Positions 43,293 to 53,187 of a DNA stretch of 64,000 nucleotides are shown here, piece by piece. Origin of the DNA: an uncultured Cocleimonas sp. (GTDB lineage: Bacteria > Pseudomonadota > Gammaproteobacteria > Thiotrichales > Thiotrichaceae); contig NZ_CANLZW010000007.1 of the NCBI RefSeq assembly GCF_947495625.1, positions 83,397-147,396 on the forward strand, read 5' to 3'. Both the position numbers and the translations under genes were made by a program. The notes beneath the pieces were generated by a model. It was not told where the DNA came from. It did no database searches and was given only the letters and a program-made list of their open reading frames with translations. Within the stretch, counting starts at the first letter, position 1. Every line of letters begins with the position of its first letter.

Positions 43293-45659
43293 TCAAGCTC
43301 TCGGTGTAAGAGTCGTAATATTATCTTCGAATAAAGGTAATGTTTTTGTATCCTTTTCCATTCTTTGATTATTGTTCCAGTTTTCTAGTAATAAGTGGAA
43401 ATCTGTGGCATTTACAGGTTTTGAAAAATAATAACCCTGTCCATAATCACAGCCAGCATCAGTAAGAATACTTTTTTGAGTTTCGGTTTCTATGCCTTCT
43501 GCAATCACTTTACAGCCAAGTTTATGTGCCATCATAATAATCGCTTGAACCAAGGCAATATCATCAGAGTCTTCAGTTAAATTCTGAATAAAAGACTTAT
43601 CTATTTTTAAGTAATCAATGTCGAATTTCTTAAGGTAAGAAAGTGAGGAGTATCCCGTTCCAAAATCATCTATCGCAACTTCAATATTTAGATCTTTTAA
43701 TTGATGAAGGTTCTTTCTGACCGATTCACTGGTCTCCATTAATATCCCTTCGGTAATTTCAAGTACCAGATTTCTGCCAGTTAAGCCGTAGGCATGTAAT
43801 TGATTAAACCAACTGGAAATATTCATGCCATTTTTACGGTATTGAAGGGGAGAGGTATTAATACTCATTTGAAAATCACTGCCATGATTTTTTACAACTT
43901 CAACGGTTTCAATGGTAGCTTCCAAAAATACCCATTCGCCAATATCGTTGATTAATCCAATTTCTTCTGCAAGTGGGATAAATATTTCAGGTGAAACAAA
44001 ACCACGCGACGGATGTTTCCAGCGGATTAAAGCCTCGGCTTTAGTAATGGTGTTATCGTCTAATTTTATGATCGGCTGATAATGAAGCTCAAATTGTTGT
44101 TTTGATAATGCTAATTGTAAGTCACTGATTAGGCTGTTTTTATTATGTAAGTCAGTCTGCATGGCCTTATTGAAATAGGAAAAGCGATTTCTACCTTTTT
44201 TCTTTGAGTGGTACATCGCTTGATCGCTATTAATCACTAATTGTTCAGCATTATCTGCGTCATCTGGATATCGTGTAATACCGAGACTTGTCGTAATATT
44301 GATTTGATTCTCCTGAATTGTAAAAGGTCTGTTCAGGCTTGTCTTGATGTTATTGGCTATGTTTTCAGTTTTATCACAATCAGTGATGTGTGGCAGAATG
44401 ATCATAAACTCGTCTCCGCCTAATCTTGCAATCGTGTCGCTGTCTCTTATGCAGGTTTTTATTCGAGCTGCCACTTCAATAAGTAATTTATCTCCCACTG
44501 CGTGACCTAGCGAGTCATTCACTTCTTTAAATAAATCCAGATCCAGAAAGAATAGGGTGAAGTCGGTATTACTTTTAATCTGTGTATCGAGAATACTATA
44601 AAATTTTCTGCGGTTAGCTAATCCAGTTAAGTGATCGATTTCGGATTGGGTTTTAATCTGCTCCTGACTCTTTTTTAATCTGTATTGGGAGTGTCTTAAA
44701 CTTACAAGCCAGCCTAGTAATAGTAATAAGATTCCTAAAAGTATCGAGCCAACAGAGATCGCTGTTTTAATCGTTACTTGTGGCACGATGTCGATACCAA
44801 GCCAGTATTCTTTGATAGCTGCACGGTCGTGTTTAGATATTGATGCGAGTGCTTTGTTAATAGCGCTTGCAAGAACGGGCTTATTTTTGTTAATGCCTAC
44901 GCTGTGATTGCTTGAATATTCAGTTTCCCCAGAAAATGAAAGATCTTGAAGCCCTAACCTTTTAATCTCATAACTTGCTGTTACAGCATTGCCTACGTAA
45001 GCATCGGCACTGCCTATACTCACTAGGCTGAGTGCCATACTCGTGTTTTTTACCTCCATCAGCTTAATATTCGGGTATTTTTTACTAATTTCCCCAGCCG
45101 CATAAGACCCTTTTTCAATGGCAACTGTTTTGCCGTTCAGTTTATCCAGTGAGCCGATATAGCCGTTTTTGATACCGTTATTGATAATGATGGTTGGATT
45201 GTGGGCAAAAACTGGCGTGAAGGTTAAAAATTTCGAGCGTTCTTTTGTTTTTACCAAAGCAGAAACAACATCAAGCTGTTCTGTTTTTGCCATTTGCATC
45301 GTTTCTCCCCAAGGAGAATCTTTGAAAATATCAAATTTTATGTTTAAACGATGTTCCAGAATTCTCATGTAGTCTGCAGAGAAGCCAACATAATTACCTT
45401 CGGCTGTGATGGATCCAAAGGGAGGGAATGCTCTATCTATACCTAACTTGATGGTCGGATTATCTTTTAAGTATTTTTGTTCTTGATCGTTTAAATTCAG
45501 GGAATAATCATCATTATAAATAACAGAATTTATATGAGTATTTACAGTCTCAGAGGTGGTCGCATTTGGCAGTAAAGGGGTGCCAAAAAAAACCAATATT
45601 AGTGTTAGAATCAACACTATAAGGGTAAATATATAAGAAATGATTGTTTTTTTTGCCAT
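43293..45659 (-). CDS. Periplasmic-sensor GGDEF-EAL protein
   Basis: A 788-residue inner-membrane protein: helix 1 (about residues 7-30), a periplasmic SBP_bac_3-type binding domain (about 60-290, TIKLGIDRAFPPFG to the end), helix 2 (about 296-318), then GGDEF (about 340-500, LGGDEFMIIL intact) and EAL (about 515-770, EALIRW, LEITEG, DDFGTGYSSL, LKIDKSF, EGIET). It should couple a periplasmic ligand such as an amino acid to c-di-GMP synthesis or breakdown; both catalytic signatures are intact. Single-gene unit. Confidence 0.93.
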   Translation of the reverse strand: MAKKTIISYIFTLIVLILTLILVFFGTPLLPNATTSETVNTHINSVIYNDDYSLNLNDQEQKYLKDNPTIKLGIDRAFPPFGSITAEGNYVGFSADYMRILEHRLNIKFDIFKDSPWGETMQMAKTEQLDVVSALVKTKERSKFLTFTPVFAHNPTIIINNGIKNGYIGSLDKLNGKTVAIEKGSYAAGEISKKYPNIKLMEVKNTSMALSLVSIGSADAYVGNAVTASYEIKRLGLQDLSFSGETEYSSNHSVGINKNKPVLASAINKALASISKHDRAAIKEYWLGIDIVPQVTIKTAISVGSILLGILLLLLGWLVSLRHSQYRLKKSQEQIKTQSEIDHLTGLANRRKFYSILDTQIKSNTDFTLFFLDLDLFKEVNDSLGHAVGDKLLIEVAARIKTCIRDSDTIARLGGDEFMIILPHITDCDKTENIANNIKTSLNRPFTIQENQINITTSLGITRYPDDADNAEQLVINSDQAMYHSKKKGRNRFSYFNKAMQTDLHNKNSLISDLQLALSKQQFELHYQPIIKLDDNTITKAEALIRWKHPSRGFVSPEIFIPLAEEIGLINDIGEWVFLEATIETVEVVKNHGSDFQMSINTSPLQYRKNGMNISSWFNQLHAYGLTGRNLVLEITEGILMETSESVRKNLHQLKDLNIEVAIDDFGTGYSSLSYLKKFDIDYLKIDKSFIQNLTEDSDDIALVQAIIMMAHKLGCKVIAEGIETETQKSILTDAGCDYGQGYYFSKPVNATDFHLLLENWNNNQRMEKDTKTLPLFEDNITTLTPRA

Positions 45660-45800
45660 GCAATAATGGGTATGTAGTCTTATTTTTAGTTATTTATTAA
45701 GTAGAAATGACGTAATTACACCATTTTTGACTTTGTATTGTACCCAAAGAAAACCTAACGCTAACTTAACAAAACCAAAATAAACCGATATTTCAAACCT

Positions 45801-46346
45801 ATGTACAAAGGACAGCATCTATATATCAAAAAAGCATCCGGATCATACACGCATCATGGTTTAGGCATTGGTGACGATAAAGTCATCCATTATTCCGGTT
45901 TGGCAAATGACTTATCTACACCCGGTATTATCGAAGAATTATCACTGGAAGAATTTGCGCAAAATAAAAAGATTCATATCAAGCCACATCTAGATAGAAA
46001 GTATCAAATAGACGAGTCGATTGTCCGGGCATCTTTAAGATTAGGGGAGGCCCAATATCATATTTTACATAATAATTGTGAGCACTTTGTTGAGTGGTGT
46101 ATATCGGGAAGACATAAAAGTAAGCAGTCACAACGTGGAAAATTAATTTATTCAGCGGGTATAGGAGCAAGAGCACTCATCGGCGTGAAGAACCCGATTG
46201 GTTTTGTTGCAGGAGCTGCAGCAGGTTATGTTTATATTCACAGACAAGGCATGAATAAATTACCTGACTTCGAGAACTTGGAGAAAGAATTTCTCCGGCT
46301 CAATAATACTAAAAATAGTGTCATTGCTTTACCTTACGAAGACTAG
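45801..46346 (+). CDS. LRAT/NlpC-P60-like acyltransferase or peptidase
   Basis: A 181-residue protein with a permuted papain-like LRAT domain: YTHHGLGIGDDKVIHYSG holds the catalytic His pair (H19 and H30 region) and NNCEHFVEWC the nucleophile C93. The C-terminal part is hydrophobic (NPIGFVAGAAAGYVYIHRQ), probably one membrane anchor. The LRAT/H-rev107 family moves acyl groups or cleaves lipids; bacterial members have unknown substrates and occur near toxin or phage genes too, though none is seen here. Convergent with slyD. Confidence 0.87.
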   Translation: MYKGQHLYIKKASGSYTHHGLGIGDDKVIHYSGLANDLSTPGIIEELSLEEFAQNKKIHIKPHLDRKYQIDESIVRASLRLGEAQYHILHNNCEHFVEWCISGRHKSKQSQRGKLIYSAGIGARALIGVKNPIGFVAGAAAGYVYIHRQGMNKLPDFENLEKEFLRLNNTKNSVIALPYED

Positions 46347-46390
46347 TTCATCTGGAATAGCATTTATTAAATGCATATATAGATTATACA

Positions 46391-46452
46391 AAAAAATACA
46401 CCCCCCTACTTATAGGTATAAAAACAGGCTAAAAGTAGGGGGGTGTATTTAA
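46391..46452. terminator. Facing pair of G-run elements forming a long hairpin
   Basis: Left arm AATACACCCCCCTACTTATA (from 46395) and right arm ending AAAGTAGGGGGGTGTATTT (to about 46450) are inverted copies, mismatched at one or two sites over about 20 bp, separated by about 12 bases. The hairpin lies between the convergent LRAT-domain gene and slyD, flanked by A and T runs. Confidence 0.92.
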
Positions 46453-46476
46453 AAAATTAAACTGATGTATTAGCGC

Positions 46477-46974
46477 TTAGCCGTGATCGTGACCACATCC
46501 ACCTGGCGCATGTGGATGACCATGTGCAATTTCTTCTTCAGTTGCATCGCGAATGTCTAAAACAGCAACATCAAAGTGTAAAGTTTCGCCTGCCAAAGGG
46601 TGATTCGCATCAATTTTTACCATATCGCCTTCTACATCAGCGATGGTAATGATTTGTGTTCCTTGAGCGGTCTGTGCATGAAATTGTGCGCCAGCAACCA
46701 GATTTTCGTCTTCGATACCTTCAAACATTGTGCGTGGAACAGCTTCAGTCAAGTTAGGGTCGCGTTCACCGTAAGCATCTTCAGGTGCAACAATTAAATT
46801 AAAGGTGTCGTTTACTTCTTTGTTTTCTAATGCTTTTTCTAGGCCTTTAATAATTCCGCCAGTGCCGTGCATGTACAAAAAAGGTGATTCGTTGTCAGCT
46901 TTATCTAATACTGCTCCATCATCATTTTTAAGTGTGTAAGTAAGTGAAGCAATTTTATTGTCGCTAATTTTCAT
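46477..46974 (-). CDS. slyD: FKBP-type peptidyl-prolyl isomerase, SlyD-like
   Basis: A 165-residue protein with the SlyD FKBP core (LTYTLKNDDGAVLDKADNESPFLYMHGTGGIIKGLE), the inserted-flap domain (EDAYGERDPNLTEAVPRTMF) and a His-rich end (HGHPHAPGGCGHDHG) that should bind nickel or other metals. It isomerises proline bonds, acts as a chaperone and may supply Ni to hydrogenase or urease. The FKBP catalytic residues follow SlyD, not FkpA. Confidence 0.95.
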   Translation of the reverse strand: MKISDNKIASLTYTLKNDDGAVLDKADNESPFLYMHGTGGIIKGLEKALENKEVNDTFNLIVAPEDAYGERDPNLTEAVPRTMFEGIEDENLVAGAQFHAQTAQGTQIITIADVEGDMVKIDANHPLAGETLHFDVAVLDIRDATEEEIAHGHPHAPGGCGHDHG

Positions 46975-47089
46975 GGTCGTTCCGCAGAAATTTTAAAAGG
47001 GACGGAGTCTGCCATAAATCCGTCATAATTTATAGTGTTACGTGGTATCCTTTTATTTTTTGTGAAGCACAGCTTGGGGATTTGTTTGA

Positions 47090-48379
47090 ATGTCGTTTAG
47101 GCGCGCGCTTTATTCTGTCTTTTTATATCTAATTCTTCCGATTGTTATACTTAGATTATTATGGCGGAGTAGGTCAAATCCGGCCTATAGAAAAAGAATT
47201 TCTGAACGCCTAGGGTTTGTCTCTAACGAATCAAATTCGCCGGTAATCTGGTTACATGCGGTGTCGGTAGGGGAGTCTATTGCAGCAAAACCGTTGGTTG
47301 AATCACTGCTAGAAAAATATCCCACTTATGATGTGTTAGTGACTACAACCACCCCTACAGGTTCTGATCGAGTGCTTTCGATGTTTGGTGATCGAGTGTC
47401 TCACTTTTACTTTCCTTACGATTTACCCGATGCTGTTTCACGCTTTATTTGTACGATTAATCCTAGCTTGTTGATTGTGATGGAGACAGAAATCTGGCCA
47501 AATTTGTATGCCAAATGTCAGCAACGTTCTATTCCCATTGTTATAGCAAATGCAAGATTGTCTGAGAGGTCTACTCGATCATATTTAAAAATAAAAGGTT
47601 TAGTAAAAGAAACGCTATCTCGAGTGAACACTATCGCGGTTAGATCAAAAGCCGACTCAGAAAGATTTATAGCAATAGGTGCAAAACCAGAACAGGTTGA
47701 AATTGTAGGAAATATAAAATTCGATGTACAACTTAATCAGCAGCAAATAGAAAAGGGTAAACAACGTCAACTAGAGTGGGGCAAGGATAAGCCAGTTTGG
47801 GTTGCTGCAAGCACACACAAAGGTGAAGATGAAATAATTCTAAAGCTTCATCATGAGTTATTGGAGCTTATTCCGGATTTGCTGTTAATTATCGTGCCGA
47901 GACATCCAGAGCGTTTTGACGATGTGCACTCGCTTTGTGCCAACTTTGATACGAATAATAAAAGCTACTTGCGCCATAGCCTCCAAACGGATTATAAAAA
48001 TAAAAAAGTGAGTGTCATTCTTGGTGATTCCATGGGGGAATTACAATCATGGTACACGGTAGCTAATGTTGTTTTTATCGGTGGAAGTTTAGTAAAAACA
48101 GGTGGTCATAATCCGTTAGAGGCAACTGCTTTGAATGTTCCCGTAGTGAGCGGACAATACATGTTTAACTTTGATGATATTTCAACACAGCTTATTAAAG
48201 AAGAGTTGATGATTGTCTGTGAGAATGAAAAAGAATTGAAAGATTCAGTTTATGCCTGGTTGGCAGATGACTCGTTTTTACAGCAAAAGATGGAATTTAT
48301 CAGTAAGTCGGAAAAATTCATGCAGCAACACCGAGGTGTTACTGCACGTTTGGATGATATAATTTCAAAACTAGTCTGA
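47090..48379 (+). CDS. waaA: 3-deoxy-D-manno-octulosonic acid transferase WaaA (KdtA)
   Basis: A 429-residue membrane-associated glycosyltransferase with a short N-terminal anchor and the motifs WLHAVSVGESIAAKPLVESLL, METEIWPNL, NARLSERS and GGSLVKTGGHNPLE. It adds Kdo to lipid IVA, the start of the LPS core. Single-gene unit divergent from slyD. Confidence 0.96.
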   Translation: MSFRRALYSVFLYLILPIVILRLLWRSRSNPAYRKRISERLGFVSNESNSPVIWLHAVSVGESIAAKPLVESLLEKYPTYDVLVTTTTPTGSDRVLSMFGDRVSHFYFPYDLPDAVSRFICTINPSLLIVMETEIWPNLYAKCQQRSIPIVIANARLSERSTRSYLKIKGLVKETLSRVNTIAVRSKADSERFIAIGAKPEQVEIVGNIKFDVQLNQQQIEKGKQRQLEWGKDKPVWVAASTHKGEDEIILKLHHELLELIPDLLLIIVPRHPERFDDVHSLCANFDTNNKSYLRHSLQTDYKNKKVSVILGDSMGELQSWYTVANVVFIGGSLVKTGGHNPLEATALNVPVVSGQYMFNFDDISTQLIKEELMIVCENEKELKDSVYAWLADDSFLQQKMEFISKSEKFMQQHRGVTARLDDIISKLV

Positions 48380-48409
48380 GTCTCGAGTTAGAATTTCTAA
48401 ATATCAGTT

Positions 48410-49717
48410 CTAGTTAGAATTGCTACTTAGAATTTCTTCCATCTTTTTCAATTCTGCTGCGTTTTTGGCATCTTCTTGCATACGTCTCGCTATTTTTTCT
48501 TCCATCAGTTCTTGCGGTGTTTTTAGTATTTTATTTTCTTCATCTAACTTAGTTTTTCCATCATCCATTTCTTCTAAGGCTAGATCACCGAAAGCTAGAT
48601 CAATCGCTTCCTGTTCTTCTTCAGTGGTATCTTCATCACTCGTCATATTCGAGTAAGTGCTATCTTCTAAGTTAAGCTTAACCTGTAAGTTACTCGGCGA
48701 ATCAGCATTTTTAAGTGCTTCTTCAATTGAAATAATGCCTTGTTTGTGAAGTTTGTAGATGTGGCTATCGAAGGTCTGCATGCCTAATTCTTCAGATTTT
48801 TCCATGATCTCTTTAATAGCAGATACATCACCTTTCATGATTAAGTCACGAATAGTTTGTGTGCCGATCAAAATTTCAATAGCAGCCACACGTTTTCCAT
48901 CCACCGTAGGTATCAATCGTTGTGAGATAAAAGCCTGAATATTAAGACCAATATCCATTAATAACTGATTATGGCGTTCTTCAGGGAAGAAATTGATGAT
49001 TCTATCAAGCGCCTGGTTCGCGTTATTTGCATGTAATGTCGAAAGACATAAGTGACCCGTTTCGGCAAATGCTAAAGCATGCTCCATGGTCTCTTCAGTA
49101 CGAATCTCTCCGATTAGAATAACGTCAGGAGCTTGACGTAATGTGTTCTCTAGCGCATCTTCGTAAGTATCTGTATCAACGCCTACTTCTCTTTGGCTAA
49201 CTAACGATTTTTTATGAGGATGAACGTATTCAATAGGGTCTTCTATAGTAACAATATGTCCAGCTGAATTTGAATTTCTGTGGTCTATAAGGGCTGCAAG
49301 TGACGTTGATTTACCCGAGCCTGTTCCACCAACAAAAAGAATTAAACCTCTCTTTTTCATGATTTGTTCTTTGAGAACGTCAGGAAGTCCTAAATCGTCA
49401 GCATTTGGTATATCAACTTTAATGTTACGAATAACCATTGCAAGATTTGTACGTTGCTTGAATATATTAATTCGGAATCTACCGATATCAGGCTCATCTA
49501 GCGCAAGATTCATTTCAGGCTTGTGCTCAAACTGTTCGAGTTGCTCATCATTCATGAGAAATTTAGCAATCTCATGGAGCTGCTCAGAAGTCATTCTATC
49601 TCGACTTAATGCTTTTAGTTCTCCATTAAATTTTGCAGAAGGAGGAGCATTGAACGTTAAGTAAAGATCTGAACCATCATTTTTGACAAGTATGCGAAGG
49701 TATTTTTTGAAGTCCAT
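48410..49717 (-). CDS. pilU: Type IV pilus retraction ATPase, PilU type
   Basis: A 435-residue PilT/PilU-family ATPase: Walker A GGTGSGKS (130-137), the Asp box TIEDPIEYVHPHKKSLVSQREVGVDT, Walker B VILIGEIRTEETMEHAL and the His box HLCLSTLHANNA. The sequence around KKRGLILFVGGTGSGKSTSL and GVDTDTYEDAL is closer to PilU than PilT. About 60 acidic residues extend the C-terminus. PilU drives pilus retraction with PilT, used for twitching and DNA uptake; pilT is not in the window. Confidence 0.92.
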   Translation of the reverse strand: MDFKKYLRILVKNDGSDLYLTFNAPPSAKFNGELKALSRDRMTSEQLHEIAKFLMNDEQLEQFEHKPEMNLALDEPDIGRFRINIFKQRTNLAMVIRNIKVDIPNADDLGLPDVLKEQIMKKRGLILFVGGTGSGKSTSLAALIDHRNSNSAGHIVTIEDPIEYVHPHKKSLVSQREVGVDTDTYEDALENTLRQAPDVILIGEIRTEETMEHALAFAETGHLCLSTLHANNANQALDRIINFFPEERHNQLLMDIGLNIQAFISQRLIPTVDGKRVAAIEILIGTQTIRDLIMKGDVSAIKEIMEKSEELGMQTFDSHIYKLHKQGIISIEEALKNADSPSNLQVKLNLEDSTYSNMTSDEDTTEEEQEAIDLAFGDLALEEMDDGKTKLDEENKILKTPQELMEEKIARRMQEDAKNAAELKKMEEILSSNSN

Positions 49718-50064
49718 TTGCGGTACCCATTTATTATTAGAATTATTTTATTGATTGCTCTCGATTTTAAAAGATTAGCTTAATACAGGTAAAGTGGATT
49801 CCGACTAGCTGTTAATTAAAAATATTTTGTGAGTCACCTAACTTAGAAAAAAAGTGGCAATAATAAATTACCAAAAAGATTAGATATTATAAAAAAACCG
49901 CCTAAAAGTAGGGGGGTGTCAATTTAGTGTTATTTAATACTGAAACCAAGCTAATTCTGGATAATTGTTAGCTCATTAGATGCTTGTTACTTAATAGCAC
50001 GTGAAATTTTATTTATAATCTATTTACAGATCTAGTTGAGATCAGTTAGCTTGTTAGAGTTAAA
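49718..50064. other. Intergenic region with an element copy
   Basis: About 350 bases upstream of pilU. Element copy at 49891; the rest is AT-rich and holds no feature I can support beyond the expected pilU promoter. Confidence 0.55.
49891..49925 (+). repeat. Dispersed G-run element upstream of pilU
   Basis: AAAAAAACCGCCTAAAAGTA then GGGGGGTGTCAATTT, the closest match to the consensus. It lies between pilU and yjbQ on the same strand, downstream of yjbQ by about 140 bases. Confidence 0.93.
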
Positions 50065-50484
50065 TTAATTGCCTGATATCGTAACCACTAACGTTCTGGA
50101 GCCACCATGATTGCGATGCTCACATAGGTAAATACCTTGCCATACTCCAATGTTTAGATGTCCATTTGTTACAGGTATGTTTAGGCTAGAGCCTAGGATG
50201 CTTGCTTTTAAATGTGCGGGTAAATCGTCTGAGCCTTCAAGTGTGTGTTTATAATAAGGTTCATTTTCTGGAACTGCTTTGTTGTAGTAGGACTCAAAAT
50301 CCTGACGCACAGTTGGGTCGGCATTTTCATTGATGGTTAATGATGCAGAAGTGTGTTTGATAAAAATATTCATCAAACCAATATCAATGTCTTTCAGTTC
50401 AAAAAGCTGCTTAAGTATTTCATCGGTAATAATATGAAATCCACGTGATCTTGGTTTTAACTGTATTTCTTTTTGTATCCACAT
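50065..50484 (-). CDS. YjbQ family protein (UPF0047)
   Basis: A 139-residue single-domain protein: LKPRSRGFHIITDEILKQL, GLMNIFIKHTSASLTINENADPTVRQDFE and VTNGHLNIGVWQGIYLCEHRNHGGSRTLVVTI are the diagnostic segments. Family members have weak thiamin phosphate synthase activity and an unclear cell role. The putative metal-binding His residues (HTSAS, EHRNHGG) are kept. Confidence 0.95.
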   Translation of the reverse strand: MWIQKEIQLKPRSRGFHIITDEILKQLFELKDIDIGLMNIFIKHTSASLTINENADPTVRQDFESYYNKAVPENEPYYKHTLEGSDDLPAHLKASILGSSLNIPVTNGHLNIGVWQGIYLCEHRNHGGSRTLVVTISGN

Positions 50485-50919
50485 ATTTATTATAAATTCA
50501 CTGTATTGGACTTACATTACAACATCGATTCGATTATTGATCTAGTTTTTCACTTAGCCTTAGCACGTCGTTTTAATTGGAGATTATTAGGTTAATTACA
50601 AAAATTGTTCATCTATCTTCATATTTCTTTCACATTATTTGTTTAGTGTAATGAAATTGAGTATCACTTTGCTTGAGCCTTACAAAATCTTCTGGTGTTT
50701 GAACTTAGAAAGATCATTGTAGTCTTTTAGTCAGGTTTTTTTGTTTTCTTGTAGAAAATCGATAGATCAAATGTCTCTGGTTATGACTCAAACACTTAGC
50801 GTATAAAGTTGATAAGTGATAGAATCGCGCGGATAAATGGTTGATTTGTATCTTGGTAGTATATTAGTCAACGAATAAAGTTAATTTATTTATAATAAAG
50901 TATTAGATTATGGGGTTTT
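50485..50919. other. Intergenic region upstream of the gsp operon
   Basis: About 430 bases between divergent yjbQ and gspD. It should hold the gsp promoter. I see no element copy, no strong hairpin and no small ORF with a good ribosome site. Confidence 0.55.
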
Positions 50920-53175
50920 TTGGGAGTGCGATCATTGTTTGCTAAGTTAAATACGGGGTCTTGGGGATTACTAGGTTGCAAGAAAATTGCCAGTTCAATG
51001 GTCATGGTTGCAACAGTTTCTATAGCATTATCGTCGAATGTTTATGCCGAAGAAGAATCAGCTCAGATCAATTTGCGTGATGTTGAAATTCCAACATTAA
51101 TTGAAACTGTATCTAGAATTACAGGCAAAAGCTTTATTATTGATCCAAGGGTCAAGGGTAAAGTTACAGTAATAACCAGCAGTGATATCGATAAAAATGA
51201 ATTGTATGAAACATTTCTATCGATTCTTCAAGTGCATGGTTTTTCTGCAGTACCAGCAGGAGAAGGTAGTAATTTAGTGAAAGTTGTTCCTTCTAATCAG
51301 GCAAAGCAACAGCCTGTGCCAGTGATTGGTGAAAAAGAAGAGCAGAGCAAAAAGAAAAGTACACGCGACGCAGATGAATTAATCACTCGCGTAATTCGTG
51401 TTGAGCATGTGCCCGCTGCGATGTTGGTGCCAATCTTACGTCCTTTGGTCCCTAGTACAGGTCAACTTCAAGCGTACGGACCAAGTAACACGATCTTGAT
51501 TTCTGATAGAGCCGCAAATATTGAGCGTTTGATCAAAGTTATCAAACGTATGGATAGAGCAGATGATGAAGAGTTAGAGGTTATACCGCTAAGGTTTGCA
51601 TCCGCTAAAGATCTAGCAGCTACTATTCAAAAGCTTCAGCAATCCTCTGTTAAGGGGGCCCCTACTAAAAATAAAATTTCAGCAGATGACAGAACAAACA
51701 GTCTATTAATCAGTGGCGATAAATCCTCTCGTCAGCAGGTTAGAAAAATCATTGCAAAGTTAGATACAAGTCAACCTCTGCAAGAAAAAACTAAAGTTAT
51801 TTATTTGAAATACGCAAAAGCCGTGGATTTAGCTAAAGTCTTGACAGGTTTTTCTGCTATTCAGAAAACAACCAAAGCGACCACAAAAGGTGCGGCAGGT
51901 ACCCAAAAAGCAGATATTGATATACAGGCTGATGAAGCATCAAATTCTTTAATAATTACCGCTGAACCTGATGTTCAAAGAAATCTGGCAAAAGTTATCA
52001 GTCGTTTAGATGTTCGTCGTGCACAAGTTATGGTTGAAGCAGTGATAGCCGAGGTATCTGCTAGTTTATCTAAGACCTTAGGCGCTAATTTAGGTTTATC
52101 TAGTACAGAAGGTATTGTTGGAGCTGCAGGAACAGTTACTGGTGTGAGTGCACTATTGAATATCTTTACTGCTGATGCTGATAATGTGGCTTCAGGTTTG
52201 GCGGGTAATGGAGGAAGGCTGGGCTTAGTAGACAATGTCGGTAGTAATAAATTCGGCTTGTTAATAGATGCTTTGTCTGGAGATGGTGCAACCAATGTAC
52301 TTTCTACACCTACTGTGCTGGCATTAGATAATGAAGAAGCCAGTATTGTTATTGGTGAGGAAGTACCATTTGTTACTGGAAGCTATACGTCAACAGGGGA
52401 TACCACTAATCCATCCAACCCTTTCCAGACCATAGAAAGAAAAGACATAGGTATAACCCTGAAAATCAAGCCGCAAATTAATGATGGTAGTAGTGTTCGA
52501 CTGGATATAGAACAAGAAGTATCAAGTATATCAGCATCGTCTACGGGCGCTGATGATAGAATTACCAACAAACGTTCAATCGCGACAAGTGTCATGGTCG
52601 AGGATGATCAAGTGCTAGTTTTAGGTGGTTTAATGAGAGACCGCTTTACTGATTCGGTTTCAAAAGTCCCCTTCCTAGGAGATGTTCCTGTTTTAGGGAA
52701 ACTATTTCGGAATACAACGACAGAAAAAACTAAAACAAATTTGATGGTATTTATTCATCCAATGATAATGCGTGATGTTTTAAGTGGCGATCACTATACC
52801 CATCAAAAGTATAACAAGCTTAAGAAAGCGCAATCATTATCAAATGTTACTAGACGAGGTATCCTTAAAGATAAGGCTACTGAATTCCCGGCTGACCTGC
52901 GTCATAACCTTGCACAAAAATTAACACCAGCTCAGAAACGGCAGATTATTATACGTGAGCAACAGCAGCGTGAACTTGAATATAAAAACAGAATTCAACA
53001 GGCTAAAATGGCTCAACAAAGGCAAGCTGCTGCCCTACAAGCTAAAAGGAGCCGGGTGCCAGCTGTAAGTCGTTCACAACCACAACCTGTAGCTCAAATG
53101 CAGATACCAGCTCGTCTCAAACAAGTAATGCCAGTGAAGAGACGCTATCAGGAAGAAGAACGTCCTAATCAATAG
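50920..53175 (+). CDS. gspD: Type II secretion outer-membrane secretin GspD
   Basis: A 751-residue secretin: signal peptide (about residues 20-45), N0 to N3 domains (INLRDVEIPTLIETVSRITGKSFIIDP, then three repeats with NTLLIS- and NSLLISG-type strands) and the secretin core (about residues 365-620, VMVEAVIAEVS, LSTPTVLALDNEEASIVIGEEVPFVTG, VLVLGGLMRDR). The Arg/Gln-rich C-terminus after 640 is longer than usual. The start is uncertain: TTG at 50920 is in frame, while an ATG at 50910 is in frame only if the T6 run at about 50916-50921 loses one base. Confidence 0.94.
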   Translation: MGVRSLFAKLNTGSWGLLGCKKIASSMVMVATVSIALSSNVYAEEESAQINLRDVEIPTLIETVSRITGKSFIIDPRVKGKVTVITSSDIDKNELYETFLSILQVHGFSAVPAGEGSNLVKVVPSNQAKQQPVPVIGEKEEQSKKKSTRDADELITRVIRVEHVPAAMLVPILRPLVPSTGQLQAYGPSNTILISDRAANIERLIKVIKRMDRADDEELEVIPLRFASAKDLAATIQKLQQSSVKGAPTKNKISADDRTNSLLISGDKSSRQQVRKIIAKLDTSQPLQEKTKVIYLKYAKAVDLAKVLTGFSAIQKTTKATTKGAAGTQKADIDIQADEASNSLIITAEPDVQRNLAKVISRLDVRRAQVMVEAVIAEVSASLSKTLGANLGLSSTEGIVGAAGTVTGVSALLNIFTADADNVASGLAGNGGRLGLVDNVGSNKFGLLIDALSGDGATNVLSTPTVLALDNEEASIVIGEEVPFVTGSYTSTGDTTNPSNPFQTIERKDIGITLKIKPQINDGSSVRLDIEQEVSSISASSTGADDRITNKRSIATSVMVEDDQVLVLGGLMRDRFTDSVSKVPFLGDVPVLGKLFRNTTTEKTKTNLMVFIHPMIMRDVLSGDHYTHQKYNKLKKAQSLSNVTRRGILKDKATEFPADLRHNLAQKLTPAQKRQIIIREQQQRELEYKNRIQQAKMAQQRQAAALQAKRSRVPAVSRSQPQPVAQMQIPARLKQVMPVKRRYQEEERPNQ

Positions 53176-53187
53176 GCGTCAAATACT

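Noticed and set aside
45565..45590. TPLLP in the GGDEF-EAL protein as a further coding copy
   Set aside because: The peptide resembles xTPLLL but the DNA (GGCACCCCTTTACTG) lacks the six-C run.
51650..51672. GGGGGCCCCTACTAAAAATA in gspD as an element copy
   Set aside because: Only fragments of the consensus match, in the wrong order; probably chance in an AT-rich linker.
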